Below, one piece after another: positions 30,924 to 39,880 of a stretch of 64,000 bases of DNA. A program made the translations under genes and the position numbers. Each line of letters opens with the position of its first letter. The stretch's first letter is position 1. Location of the stretch: positions 248,001 through 312,000 of the forward strand of contig CBDICY010000030.1 in the NCBI GenBank assembly GCA_965277445.1. Reading direction: 5' to 3'. The DNA is from JAFMDF01 sp965277445. GTDB taxonomy: Bacteria > Bacteroidota > Bacteroidia > Chitinophagales > Saprospiraceae. A model generated the notes under the pieces. It saw nothing but the letters and a program-made list of their open reading frames with translations. It was not told where the DNA came from and did no database searches.

Positions 30924-32825
30924 ATGAGAAAAATTGTTTGGGTAGTATACCTTTGGTTAACGCCATTGGTCTTAACAGCAAATATAATCTTTGATTGTCC
31001 TGATGTAGAGATAGAAGTGGATGAAAATTCCTTGGAAATAGATGATTTATCTGCACCAATAAGTATTGTGAAAATATTCAATGCTTCTTATCATCTAGTC
31101 TATCAATGTAATGGTAATTGTCCAGAAGAAATTGAATTAGAGGGTTTGTCTATGGGCGAGTATTATATTGATATTCAATTCTATACGGAAAATTGGCGCT
31201 TTATCTGTGATCAAAAAGAAACGATTGTCATTCAGGATAATTCGGTCGCTTCTTGCGCCGAAATTGAAATGGAAGTAGTCGAGCAGGAACTAATTATTAG
31301 TGGCTTAAACGCACCTAATAAAATTGTTAAAATCTTTGATGTCTTTTATAATGTTATTGATGTCTGTTTTTTCAATTGCCCATCCACAAAAACACTTCCT
31401 AATCTATTGGCAGGTATCTACCACATTGATATTCAATTATATACGGCAGATTGGAAGTTTATTTGTAATCACCAAGAAGAGGTTGTCGTCGGAATAGCCG
31501 AAGAGCCCTGTGATAATAGTGCTTGTCTTGGAAATATTACATTGAATACGCAAGCTGAAATTGATGCTTTTTGCAGTTGCCCAACGATAGAAGGAGACTT
31601 AAACATTGGTAATTCAGTGGTAGCAAATGATATTACTAACTTATCTAATTTGCAGGCAATTGAACGAGTAAACGGTACGGTATCTATAGCGAATACACAA
31701 TTAGAAGACTTGGTGGGGTTAGGAAATTTAGGAACTATAGGTAATCATTTATTGGTTGTGCAAAATCAATTTTTAAAAAATGTTGACGGACTTAATAATT
31801 TAGTTACGATTGGTCATACCTTTCAATTAAAAGGAAATCCTAATGTTGAAGATCTAAGTGATTTAGATCGTTGGACAAAAACAGAGAAGATTGATTTTCA
31901 TAATAATGATAAATTGGAGCAGTTGGACGAATTAGCTCAACTTTCCAACTTGCGAATTCTTTCTATAAAAGACCATCAAACATTAAAGGAATTACCAGAT
32001 TTAACGGTTGATTCTTTATTTGGCTTAACCTTAGAAAATAATGTACGATTAGCGCATTTGGATTTTTTAAAGCCGATTGGCTATATTGAAGGCAACGTGA
32101 TTATTAAGGCCAATACTGCTTTAACAGATTGTTGTGGCTTAACACATTTGATAGACGAGGATCCATTTTTTGGACAAAATAATGCGAACTTTAATATTAG
32201 TAATAATCCTTTTTCTTGTAATTCGACAATCAATATTTTAACCACTTGCTTATTAAGTGCTCCTACTTGTACAGATATTGTGGTGAATCCTACAATTGAT
32301 AAAATAACGATTGCAGGTTTGACTGCCACAAATGAAATTATTAAAGTTTTTGATAAAAATTACAACATTCTATTTGAGTGCTTTGGAGAATGTGAAGCGC
32401 CAATAACAATCAATGATTTGGCAGAAGGGACGTATCGGATTAGCATTAATTTCTACGATCAAAACTGGATTCCTATCTGTGAATCTTTGATTAGAGTGAA
32501 TTTAGATCAGGATGATCCAACTACTTCTTTTAGTGATCGTAGTAGTGCTATTAAAGATAAATCACAGCTTGATTTTTTATTAGCACCGAATCCTGCTTTT
32601 GGCGCTACTTTTTTAAATTTATCTCCTTTAGAAGGTCAATCTGTACGTTTGCAATTGATGAATCAAGTTGGTCAATCTGTATGGCAGCGATCTATTGAAG
32701 CGGTAAATCACTTGCCAGAAAGGATTGATTTGGCGGGTTTTCAAAATGGACTTTACTGGTTACAAATAAAATCAATTGGACAACGTACGCAGACTAAGAA
32801 ATTGATAATTAGTAATTTATATTAA
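30924..32825 (+). CDS. T9SS cargo protein with three 4-Cys modules and a receptor-L-like repeat region
   Basis: 633 residues from the ATG at 30924 (positions here count from the TTG eight codons earlier). A signal peptide ends near LVLTANI. Two 4-Cys modules follow (about 33-110 and 119-196), then a leucine-rich, receptor-L-domain-like region (about 210-450: LGNLGTIGNHLLVVQNQFLKN, LSNLRILSIKDHQTL), then a third module (about 457-535), then a T9SS type A sorting domain (about 565-641: LAPNPAFGATFLNL ... NGLYWLQIKS ... KKLIISNLY). The module is the same as in the 1219-residue protein at 10475-14134. Surface display or release is expected. L-domain-like regions suggest protein or glycan binding, but the ligand is unknown. 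Confidence 0.85.
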   Translation: MRKIVWVVYLWLTPLVLTANIIFDCPDVEIEVDENSLEIDDLSAPISIVKIFNASYHLVYQCNGNCPEEIELEGLSMGEYYIDIQFYTENWRFICDQKETIVIQDNSVASCAEIEMEVVEQELIISGLNAPNKIVKIFDVFYNVIDVCFFNCPSTKTLPNLLAGIYHIDIQLYTADWKFICNHQEEVVVGIAEEPCDNSACLGNITLNTQAEIDAFCSCPTIEGDLNIGNSVVANDITNLSNLQAIERVNGTVSIANTQLEDLVGLGNLGTIGNHLLVVQNQFLKNVDGLNNLVTIGHTFQLKGNPNVEDLSDLDRWTKTEKIDFHNNDKLEQLDELAQLSNLRILSIKDHQTLKELPDLTVDSLFGLTLENNVRLAHLDFLKPIGYIEGNVIIKANTALTDCCGLTHLIDEDPFFGQNNANFNISNNPFSCNSTINILTTCLLSAPTCTDIVVNPTIDKITIAGLTATNEIIKVFDKNYNILFECFGECEAPITINDLAEGTYRISINFYDQNWIPICESLIRVNLDQDDPTTSFSDRSSAIKDKSQLDFLLAPNPAFGATFLNLSPLEGQSVRLQLMNQVGQSVWQRSIEAVNHLPERIDLAGFQNGLYWLQIKSIGQRTQTKKLIISNLY

Positions 32826-33022
32826 ATAACCTTGTCGGAAATCAGCAATTTTAAGTATTTCTGACGCTACTCAAAACAAGATCGCTCCTGTAAAGCGTTG
32901 ATAATCAGTTGAGAAATTTTCAAATGTAAATTAATTTTTTTTTAATTGTACCAAAGGGTTTCGACAAGTCAAAAATAGGTGTATTTTTACGCCCTCATTT
33001 TTAAAGCACTAATACCATTATT

Positions 33023-34528
33023 TTGACGGATAGTATCTCGAATAAAAAGATTGGAAAGAAGCTATATGATTATCAGGAAGAGGACTTAAGCCTCATCTTT
33101 GAGCGGTTGAAAAATTGTCCTGATGATTATAATTTATTGTATCAGTTGCCAACTGGCGGTGGAAAGACGGTTGTTTTTTCTGAAATTTCTCGACGATATT
33201 TAGAACAGACTGGAAAGAAAGTTTTGATTTTAACGCATAGAATTGAATTATGTGGACAAACAAATCGGATGTTGACGGAGTTTGGCGTTAAAAACAAAAT
33301 TATTGATAGTAAGGTCAAGGAATTACATGATCAGGAGGATTATATGTGTTTTGTGGCGATGGTAGAAACCTTGAAAAATCGCTTACAAGATGAATTATTC
33401 AAAGTAGAGAAGATTGGTTTAGTTATTATTGATGAAGCCCACTATAACTCCTTCCGAAAGTTGTTCAAATACTTTGATAACTGTTTTATCTTAGGCGTAA
33501 CTGCTACACCCCTTAGTTCTAATATTAACCTTCCCATGAAGGATATTTATAGGGAACTAATTGTCGGGAATGATATTTCTTCTTTGGTTAAAAAAGGCTT
33601 CTTAGCAAAGGCAACGACTTTTACTTACGATGTGCGCTTAGGATCATTGAAGGTTGGTATTAATGGAGATTATACCGTTAAATCTTCTGAGGAGCTATAT
33701 TCTAGTGCTATTATGCAGAATAAGCTGCTTTATGCCTATAATCAACGATTGAAAGGGAGGAAAGTGCTTATCTTTAATGCAGGTATTGTTACGTCCAAAA
33801 ATGTCTACGAGACGTTTAAAGATGCAAAAGTACCTGTGCGGCATTTGGATAGTACGATGACCAAAAATCAACGAAAAGATATTTTAGCTTGGTTTAAGGT
33901 GACGCCTAATGCAGTATTGACTTCTGTTGGTATTTTAACGACAGGTTTTGATGAACCGACGATTGATGGAATTATGCTCAATAGAGCGACTCGTTCACTA
34001 GCCTTGTATTACCAAATGATTGGTAGAGGGTCTCGGGTTATTCCTGGTAAAACTACTTTTGAAGTGGTTGATTTAGGAAATAATGCTGCTCGATTTGGTC
34101 TTTGGTCAGCAGAAATTGATTGGCAAAAAATATTTAGATCTCCGCAGTATTTCTTACAGAATATTATTACAGATGATGAAATTGAACGGAACTTCAAATA
34201 TACCATGCCTGCTGAGTTGAAAGTTCGATTTAGTAAGACAGAGAACCCTTATTTTGATATAAAAGAAGAAAATAAGCGCGTCGTAAAAGAAGGACTAAGA
34301 ACGGCTGTTGTTTTGGATCGTGCGATTGAACAACATGCTACTATGATTCATGAGAATAGCGAAGATTATGGAGAGGCTTTGGAATTAGTTCGTTTATTAA
34401 ATGAAAATATTTCAGACCGCATTCGAAGATACTGCTATTGTATCTGTAATAGTACTAAGAATTTTAGAGATTGGGCAAAAGAAGATTATATTAGAAAATT
34501 AAAAATAAAAGTTGCCAATAAATTTTAA
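33023..34528 (+). CDS. Superfamily 2 DEAD/DEAH-box helicase
   Basis: A 501-residue SF2 helicase of the type I restriction/UvrB-like group. Motif I is YQLPTGGGKTVVFSE, motif Ia region VLILTHRIELCGQT, motif II VIIDEAHYNSF, motif III VTATPLSS, and the C-terminal domain has GILTTGFDEPTID (motif V) and YQMIGRGSRVIPG (motif VI). No nuclease or accessory domain is evident beyond about 100 extra C-terminal residues with a Cys pair (YCYCICN). No ATG is available, so it probably starts at the TTG at 33023. Role in DNA or RNA metabolism unknown; no restriction genes are nearby. Confidence 0.9.
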   Translation: MTDSISNKKIGKKLYDYQEEDLSLIFERLKNCPDDYNLLYQLPTGGGKTVVFSEISRRYLEQTGKKVLILTHRIELCGQTNRMLTEFGVKNKIIDSKVKELHDQEDYMCFVAMVETLKNRLQDELFKVEKIGLVIIDEAHYNSFRKLFKYFDNCFILGVTATPLSSNINLPMKDIYRELIVGNDISSLVKKGFLAKATTFTYDVRLGSLKVGINGDYTVKSSEELYSSAIMQNKLLYAYNQRLKGRKVLIFNAGIVTSKNVYETFKDAKVPVRHLDSTMTKNQRKDILAWFKVTPNAVLTSVGILTTGFDEPTIDGIMLNRATRSLALYYQMIGRGSRVIPGKTTFEVVDLGNNAARFGLWSAEIDWQKIFRSPQYFLQNIITDDEIERNFKYTMPAELKVRFSKTENPYFDIKEENKRVVKEGLRTAVVLDRAIEQHATMIHENSEDYGEALELVRLLNENISDRIRRYCYCICNSTKNFRDWAKEDYIRKLKIKVANKF

Positions 34529-34540
34529 TTAGTAGCTTTT

Positions 34541-34741
34541 ATAAGAGTATGTCTAAAAATTTTATTGCGTTAATTTAAAAAATTGGGAACCTATACTTGA
34601 TTTTCGTGCGATTTTGAGCTTGTATGGTTGTTTTTGCAACTCATTATAATCATACAACCTCACAATCATACCATCAAAATTTTGAAAAACGCGCAAAAGT
34701 TTGATTTTCAACGATATAAAAATTTAGACATACCTCTAAGA
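34541..34741. repeat. ~200-bp hairpin repeat (MITE-like), copy 1
   Basis: Ends AGAGTATGTCTAAAAATTTT and, inverted, AGAGGTATGTCTAAATTTTT form imperfect terminal inverted repeats of about 27 bp. The interior is also partly self-complementary (TGGTTGT / ACAACC). A second copy is at 37191-37386. It contains no reading frame, so any mobility would need a transposase elsewhere. Confidence 0.75.
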
Positions 34742-34984
34742 GCGTGTTTATTTTGCCTGACTACTCAATAATCTTTTTGCAAATATCATTCAGAATAGTA
34801 ACTTAGCGGTTGTGGACAATTATTGTAGTTGTTAAAATTGATAAACAGTTATTATTGACGGTGTAGAATTTTACAAAAATTTCTATAAGAAAATATTGTA
34901 TTTGCAACCTTCCGACTATACATAACGAATTATTAAATTTTAATAATGAGCCACTCTTTTATAAACTACACAAAATTCTGAGGA

Positions 34985-35635
34985 ATGGATGCTAAGGATA
35001 GCTTACCGCAAAAAATCAAACACGTTGCCATCGCTGGAAATATAGGTGCTGGAAAAACAACGCTGACTACCCAATTAGGTAAACATTTTGGATGGGATGT
35101 ACATTATGAATCGACGGAAGATAATCCTTATCTGAGTGATTTTTATATGGATATGCATCGTTGGTCCTTTAATTTACAAATCTATTTCCTCAATAGTCGA
35201 TACCGACAAGTCCTAGAAATTTTAAGTGGCAATAAGACGGTTATTCAAGATCGTACCATATATGAAGATGCCTATATTTTTGCGCCCAATTTACATGATA
35301 TGGGCTTGATGACGACTAGAGATTTTGAAAATTATTTTTCTCTATTTGACACGATGTCTTCTCAAATTCAACCACCAGATTTATTAATTTACCTTAAAGC
35401 GAGTATTCCTACTTTAGTGTCTCACATTGAAAAACGAGGACGAGATTATGAAGGCAGTATTAGTATAGATTATTTAAAACGATTGAACGAACGATATGAA
35501 ACGTGGATAGAAGGGTACGATAAAGGAAATCTACTGATTATTAATGCAGATGAAATTGACTTCTTTAATAATCAAGAAGATTTAGGAAAAGTAATTAATT
35601 TGGTGCAAGGAGAATTGCACGGTTTATTTCACTAA
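34985..35635 (+). CDS. Deoxynucleoside kinase
   Basis: Phosphorylates deoxynucleosides (probably dA, dG or dC) in nucleotide salvage. 216 residues. P-loop: VAIAGNIGAGKTTLTTQLGKHF. The nucleoside site is in HYESTEDNPYLSDFY. DRT motif: VIQDRTIYEDAYIF. The LID region with Arg residues is EKRGRDYEGSISIDYLKRLNERYETW. A GAGG ribosome binding site lies 2 bases before the ATG. Bacterial dAK/dGK subunits and dCK are the closest types; specificity is not readable here. Confidence 0.93.
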   Translation: MDAKDSLPQKIKHVAIAGNIGAGKTTLTTQLGKHFGWDVHYESTEDNPYLSDFYMDMHRWSFNLQIYFLNSRYRQVLEILSGNKTVIQDRTIYEDAYIFAPNLHDMGLMTTRDFENYFSLFDTMSSQIQPPDLLIYLKASIPTLVSHIEKRGRDYEGSISIDYLKRLNERYETWIEGYDKGNLLIINADEIDFFNNQEDLGKVINLVQGELHGLFH

Positions 35636-35805
35636 GAAGGTAGGTAGTAGGTGGTACTGCATTAAGCAGTAAAAATCGCAATTTAATAATTCGCTAAAAA
35701 ATTGATGGTTGATGATTGCATCTTCAATCCTATATTTTAAAAGTTTTCAACTTTTATCAGTTGATTACATATTATAAAAACGACTTTTCGTTTGCTCTAA
35801 TTCCC

Positions 35806-35899
35806 TCAATTTAAACTGCCAGACTGATTTTGTTGTATTTCAATAATACAAATAGAATTATTTTACTCTTTATGGGGCCAATCTGACAGTTTAAATTGA
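35806..35899. repeat. 94-bp hairpin repeat (MITE-like) at the end of a small gene
   Basis: Terminal inverted repeats TCAATTTAAACTGYCAGAYTG: left 35806-35826, right 35879-35899, with two mismatches. The centre has TTGTATT/AATACAA. The right end is 1 base from the stop codon of the next leftward gene. Confidence 0.75.
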
Positions 35900-35900
35900 T

Positions 35901-36107
35901 TTAAGGTCTTTTTCCATGACTTGCCACCGCTTCTGTTGCTTCCTCACTTTTTACCCATTCTTTTACAAAATTAGGGATTAAATCACTAGGTTGGTCATTA
36001 TTCATGTAAAGTAAACCATAAAGTAAGCCAAAGTGTACCAATAAGGTAGCCAAAATAGCTTTGGAACGAGTAACTCTTTCTGCCTTTTCTATATTATACT
36101 GTCTCAT
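35901..36107 (-). CDS. Small single-pass membrane protein
   Basis: 68 residues from the ATG at 36107 (an ATG five codons earlier is possible). A basic N-terminus (MRQYNIEKAERVTRSKAI) is followed by one hydrophobic helix (LATLLVHFGLLYGLLYM) and an acidic tail (VKEWVKSEEATEAVASHGKRP). I recognise no family. The composition is protein-like. A MITE-like repeat abuts its stop codon, so the present C-terminus may have been created by the insertion. Function unknown. Confidence 0.5.
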   Translation of the reverse strand: MRQYNIEKAERVTRSKAILATLLVHFGLLYGLLYMNNDQPSDLIPNFVKEWVKSEEATEAVASHGKRP

Positions 36108-36286
36108 ATTTTTGTTTTGCAATTATAACGACTAGATAAAGTAAGGCAGTATGAATTTTTATATTTTTAATATATTCTTAACTAAGTATGTAGTCGAGCA
36201 GCATAATTTAGATAATAATTGTTTTATTGCTATATTGTTGTGTGACAATGTATTACCATAACAATACAACAATTGTCCACCTTGAG

Positions 36287-37174
36287 CTATTTAATCAACC
36301 GAACTTTCATTTTTATATCTTTATCTGGTCGATTTCTTCTGTCTCTTTTGACTTCTGCAATTTTATCTACAATGTCTAATCCTGAAATAATTTGACCAAA
36401 AACGGTATAATTTTGATCCAATGCAGGATAGCCATTTTGTTCTAAATAAGCTTTTCTTTGCTCTGGTGTATACCTGATGTCTTTTTGACCTTCTATTCTA
36501 TCCAATTCCCCATCACTTAATGGTTTTCCGTGGATAATGTAAAATTGAGAGCCAGAAGATTTTTTCTCTGGATTAACTTGGTCTGGTGTTCTAGCTGCTG
36601 CCAAAGCCCCTTTTACATGGACTAAAGCAGTATTAAACTCAGCTGGAATTTCATATCCTGGACCGCCGCCGCCTAAAGAAGTGCCCGGAGGTGCATTTTT
36701 AGATTTAGGATCGCCACCTTGAATCATAAAGTTCTGGATCACTCGATGAAAAAGTAAACCATCGTAAAAACCCTCTTCTGCCAATTTAGAAAAGTTATCT
36801 CGATGTAAGGGCGTCTCATCAGATAATTCAGCAATCATGATACCGAAATCGGTCTCTATTTCTACTAAGCAAGTCTCTGGTGCATCAATCTTTACTCGTT
36901 TTTCTGTCTTTCTCGTTTTATTTCCTTTCTTGGCTTTTAAGACCACTAGATAATTACCAGAAGCACCAAAACGATGACTTGGTTCAGCATCCCTTGAGAT
37001 ATTGCCGTCTCCAAAATCCCATTCATATGTTTCTGCGTTTTGGGATTTATTCTCAAATTGAAGTGCCGTTGGAGCGGTTCTATCTTCTCCTTGAATAGTA
37101 AAGTCCGCAATTGGTCGTGCGCAAGAAGCTAAGCCTATAATTAACAGTAGTAAAAAAAAATAATTTTTGGTCAT
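36287..37174 (-). CDS. Cyclophilin-type peptidyl-prolyl isomerase lipoprotein with PKD domain
   Basis: A 295-residue lipoprotein: signal peptide with lipobox LASC. A PKD-like domain (about 25-95) shows NAETYEWDFGDGNISRDAEPSHRF. The cyclophilin domain follows (about 105-293): YDGLLFHRVIQNFMIQGGDP, the active-site Arg in FHRVI, SGSQFYIIHG, and YTVFGQIISGLDIVDKIA. It catalyses proline cis-trans isomerisation in the periplasm or at the outer membrane. Its neighbour 230 bases further downstream is a second cyclophilin with about half the sequence identical, so the two arose by duplication and the PKD domain was gained or lost in one. Confidence 0.92.
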   Translation of the reverse strand: MTKNYFFLLLLIIGLASCARPIADFTIQGEDRTAPTALQFENKSQNAETYEWDFGDGNISRDAEPSHRFGASGNYLVVLKAKKGNKTRKTEKRVKIDAPETCLVEIETDFGIMIAELSDETPLHRDNFSKLAEEGFYDGLLFHRVIQNFMIQGGDPKSKNAPPGTSLGGGGPGYEIPAEFNTALVHVKGALAAARTPDQVNPEKKSSGSQFYIIHGKPLSDGELDRIEGQKDIRYTPEQRKAYLEQNGYPALDQNYTVFGQIISGLDIVDKIAEVKRDRRNRPDKDIKMKVRLIK

Positions 37175-37190
37175 GATCTACTTTATTTTA

Positions 37191-37386
37191 TAAGAGTATG
37201 CTTAAAAATCTTATTTCGTTTTTTTTAAGATTTGGAAATATTTTCTCGTCTTTCCTAAAATTGTTAGGATTGTTAAATTTTATTTACCCCCTAACAACAC
37301 AAACAATCTAGCAATTCAACCATCAAAATTTTAATAGAAAGATAAATTATTCATTATCAGAAAGATAAAGATTTAAACATGCTCTA
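37191..37386. repeat. ~200-bp hairpin repeat (MITE-like), copy 2
   Basis: Ends AGAGTATGCTTAAAAATCTT and, inverted, AGAGCATGTTTAAATCTTTA. It matches 34541-34741 in ends, length and internal words (CAACCATCAAAATTTT / CATACCATCAAAATTTT). It lies between the two cyclophilin genes. Confidence 0.75.
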
Positions 37387-37404
37387 AATATCTTTCGTAA
37401 TTCT

Positions 37405-38052
37405 TTATAGTACTCGAATTTTCATCTTAATATCCTTTGCTGGTCGGTTGGCTCTATCTCCTTCTACTACGGCAATTTTGTCAATCACCTCCAGGCCTTC
37501 TACGACCTCTCCAAATACAGTGTATTCCATATCCAAATCTGGACGACCACCAACTTCTTTATAAAGCGCTTTTTGAGCTTCCGTATATTTAATGCCTTTC
37601 ATTCGTTCAAATTGATTTAGTAGTTGGTCGGATACTGGGTTGCCTTGAACAATGTAAAATTGAGAGCCAGAAGATTTTTTCTCGGGATTACCAGCATCAG
37701 GTGTTCTTGCTGCTGCTAATGCGCCTTTAAAATGAGGAGAACCAATCTCTGCGGTCAATTCATATCCTGGACCACCGCCCCCTAAAGGAGCGCCTGGTGC
37801 TGCGCCACGAGAATTAGGATCACCTCCTTGAATCATAAATCCTCGCATGACCCTATGAAAAAGTAAGTCATCATAAAATCCTTCTCCTGCTAACTTTAAG
37901 AAATTTTCTTTATGAATTGGCGTTTCGTTGTACAATAAGACTTTCATGTTTCCATATTCTGTTTCAATTAAAACATAAGATGCTTTATTGCCACAACTGC
38001 TAATGAGTGCAAAGAGGCATAATCCCAAACAGACTTTTAATAATTGTTTCAT
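37405..38052 (-). CDS. Cyclophilin-type peptidyl-prolyl isomerase lipoprotein
   Basis: A 215-residue lipoprotein: signal peptide with lipobox ISSC. The cyclophilin domain starts at once: VLIETEYGNMKVLLYNETP, DDLLFHRVMRGFMIQGGDP, SGSQFYIVQG, YTVFGEVVEGLEVIDKIA. The inserted segment between SGSQFYIV and YTVFGE is longer than in minimal cyclophilins, as in its neighbour. It lacks the PKD domain of the gene at 36287. Probably a periplasmic foldase for envelope proteins. Confidence 0.93.
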   Translation of the reverse strand: MKQLLKVCLGLCLFALISSCGNKASYVLIETEYGNMKVLLYNETPIHKENFLKLAGEGFYDDLLFHRVMRGFMIQGGDPNSRGAAPGAPLGGGGPGYELTAEIGSPHFKGALAAARTPDAGNPEKKSSGSQFYIVQGNPVSDQLLNQFERMKGIKYTEAQKALYKEVGGRPDLDMEYTVFGEVVEGLEVIDKIAVVEGDRANRPAKDIKMKIRVL

Positions 38053-38067
38053 GATGTAATTAAATTA

Positions 38068-38175
38068 TGAGTTAATGAGATGGATGAGTTAATGAGATTG
38101 ATGAGATTGATGAGTTGTTTAATATTTTAATATTTCACTTCATAACCTTATTGATCTTATTACCTCATTACCTTT
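38068..38175. repeat. GAGATTGAT / ATTACCTCATTACC inverted arms
   Basis: Left arm of near-repeats (GAGTTAATGAGATGGAT, GAGATTGAT twice) at 38068-38115, and pyrimidine-rich complement at 38140-38175. It lies between two leftward genes. Confidence 0.55.
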
Positions 38176-38179
38176 TGAA

Positions 38180-38545
38180 TTACACTTCTGTATCACTTAA
38201 TAATCCTTCTTCTACAAAATATTGTACCACTTTTTCTTTTAAGAACTCACTTTGAGCTTCTGCGCCATTTACAGGGACAGGCTTTAACACTTTGTAATGT
38301 GGCCAACCGTCTTGATCTAAACCTTCAAATTCATAATACCCATCAGGAATCAACAAACGACAAATGGCAATATGCATCAAGTCTTGTTTTTCTTCCTTGC
38401 TGAATTTTGTTTTAGGTAAGGCTAGTTCCTGCATCCCGATTAATAATAATACGGCATTTAAATCAGGTAGGGTATTTTTTTTAAAATTATCTTTTACAAA
38501 ATGTTGAATTCTTAACCATTCAAAATTTAATTTCCAGGTTTCCAT
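38180..38545 (-). CDS. Conserved hypothetical protein
   Basis: A 121-residue soluble protein. Motifs that look conserved are NFEWLRIQHFVKDNF, LNAVLLLIGMQELAL, FSKEEKQDLMHIAICRLL and GWPHYKVLKPVPV. I recall similar proteins in other Bacteroidota without known function. It has its own promoter with both elements: TACTTTTG at 38633-38640 and a TTG 20 bases upstream. Function unknown. Confidence 0.75.
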   Translation of the reverse strand: METWKLNFEWLRIQHFVKDNFKKNTLPDLNAVLLLIGMQELALPKTKFSKEEKQDLMHIAICRLLIPDGYYEFEGLDQDGWPHYKVLKPVPVNGAEAQSEFLKEKVVQYFVEEGLLSDTEV

Positions 38546-38632
38546 TATTTATGATGATTGGATTATTGGGAAAACGGCTTAATTGCTAATTAATTAACGC
38601 AAGTTGACCAATAATGGGTGATCGATTTTTTG

Positions 38633-38663
38633 CAAAAGTATAATAACGCTTAATGATTGACAA
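38633..38663 (-). promoter_or_regulatory. Promoter of the 121-residue protein gene
   Basis: Minus strand: TTG at 38663-38661, 20-base spacer, TACTTTTG at 38640-38633. This is the best two-part Bacteroidota promoter I found in the window. Confidence 0.6.
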
Positions 38664-38846
38664 CAGTTTTAGTTCGCCTAATAAGGCGTAATTTTACACT
38701 TCATCGGCTATCTATTGGATTTTATCTAAATTTCACAACTCTATGTTGCAAAGTTTTGTTAATTTCATGCCCGAAAGCTACATTTTATTAAAATCAGACA
38801 ATTTGGTAACTATTTATCAAATTCAAAAACGTAAATACAGAAAATC

Positions 38847-39665
38847 ATGCAAAGTAAATTTATTAGTTATGCTGTGATGGGCTTTTTTGCCTTCATTGCA
38901 TTATTAACCTTTTCTAATAGTACTTTTATTACCCTACAACCAGGGGAAAGAGGTGTTCTATTTGAACGATTTGGAGATGGTTTAGTTAAAGACGAAATCT
39001 ATACACCCGGATTTCATGTTGTTGCACCTTGGAATGATATGTTTGTTTATCAGGTGAGAGAGCAACAATTAGATGAACAAATGAGTGTATTGTCCAACAA
39101 TGGATTGAAAATTGAGGTCGATGTAACGGTTCGGGTAAATCCTAAATATGATAAAGTAGGGGATTTACACGAAAAATTTGGTCGAGATTATATCAATACA
39201 TTAGTTCGACCAGAAATTCGTTCTGCGGTAAGAAATATTATTGGCCGATTTGAGCCAGAAGAATTATATTCTTCTAAAAGAGATGAAGTACAACAGTTGA
39301 TTCAAGAAGATTTAGAAAAATCTTTAGATGATAATTTCTTAGATTTAAAAGCTACATTAATTAGAGATATTGAATTACCTGATAAAGTAAAAAATGCGAT
39401 TGAGGTAAAAATTGAAGCAGAACAATCTGCTTTAAAGTACAAATATATTTTGCAGCAAGAAAAGCAAGAGGCAGAAAGAATCATCATCGCAGCGCAAGCA
39501 AAAGCAGAAGCTAATAAAATTCTAAGTTCAAGTTTAACGGCTAATATCCTAAAAGATAAAGGAATAGAAGCAACTTTAGAGTTGGCTAATTCTCCAAATT
39601 CTAAGGTAGTTATTGTAGGCGGTAGCGAAAGCGGTGGTCTTCCAATGATTTTAGGGAATAACTAG
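38847..39665 (+). CDS. Prohibitin-like SPFH domain protein
   Basis: A 272-residue membrane-anchored SPFH/prohibitin protein. N-terminal helix: ISYAVMGFFAFIALLTF. SPFH domain: VQPGERGVLFERFGDGL-like start (LQPGERGVLFERFG), IYTPGFHVVAPWNDMFVYQVREQ, NPKYDKVGDLHEKFG, and IRSAVRNIIGRFEPEELYSSKR. A coiled-coil helix follows (about 185-240, EQSALKYKYILQQEKQEAERIIIAAQAKAEA). Prohibitins form large membrane rings and scaffold FtsH-type proteases. No partner genes are adjacent. A strong terminator follows. Confidence 0.93.
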   Translation: MQSKFISYAVMGFFAFIALLTFSNSTFITLQPGERGVLFERFGDGLVKDEIYTPGFHVVAPWNDMFVYQVREQQLDEQMSVLSNNGLKIEVDVTVRVNPKYDKVGDLHEKFGRDYINTLVRPEIRSAVRNIIGRFEPEELYSSKRDEVQQLIQEDLEKSLDDNFLDLKATLIRDIELPDKVKNAIEVKIEAEQSALKYKYILQQEKQEAERIIIAAQAKAEANKILSSSLTANILKDKGIEATLELANSPNSKVVIVGGSESGGLPMILGNN

Positions 39666-39700
39666 AAAAAATAGTTCTTATTAAAATATTGTCTTAGATT

Positions 39701-39737
39701 AACCTCGACGTTTGATAATGTCGAGGTTATTTTTTTG
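39701..39737 (+). terminator. Intrinsic terminator of the prohibitin-like gene
   Basis: 9-bp perfect stem AACCTCGAC / GTCGAGGTT followed by ATTTTTTT. Confidence 0.92.
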
Positions 39738-39807
39738 GTTGAAGCATAGGGGAACACCTATTTTTCCTCGTCTTGAATAAAAAATGTACCTAAATCATCT
39801 TAAAAAG

Positions 39808-39819
39808 TGATTTTTGTCA
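39808..39819 (+). promoter_or_regulatory. CRP/FNR-like dyad upstream of the small membrane gene
   Basis: TGA-N6-TCA within the same 13-mer GTGATTTTTGTCA found before ccmE, centred 29.5 bases before the -7 element at 39843. Confidence 0.5.
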
Positions 39820-39842
39820 TTTTTATTCGTCTAAAGGGTAGG

Positions 39843-39850
39843 TAACTTTG
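39843..39850 (+). promoter_or_regulatory. -7 promoter element TAACTTTG
   Basis: Exact TAnnTTTG match, 38 bases before the ATG at 39881. Confidence 0.55.
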
Positions 39851-39880
39851 TCGTATCATTCAATCAAAAAGAATAGGAGT

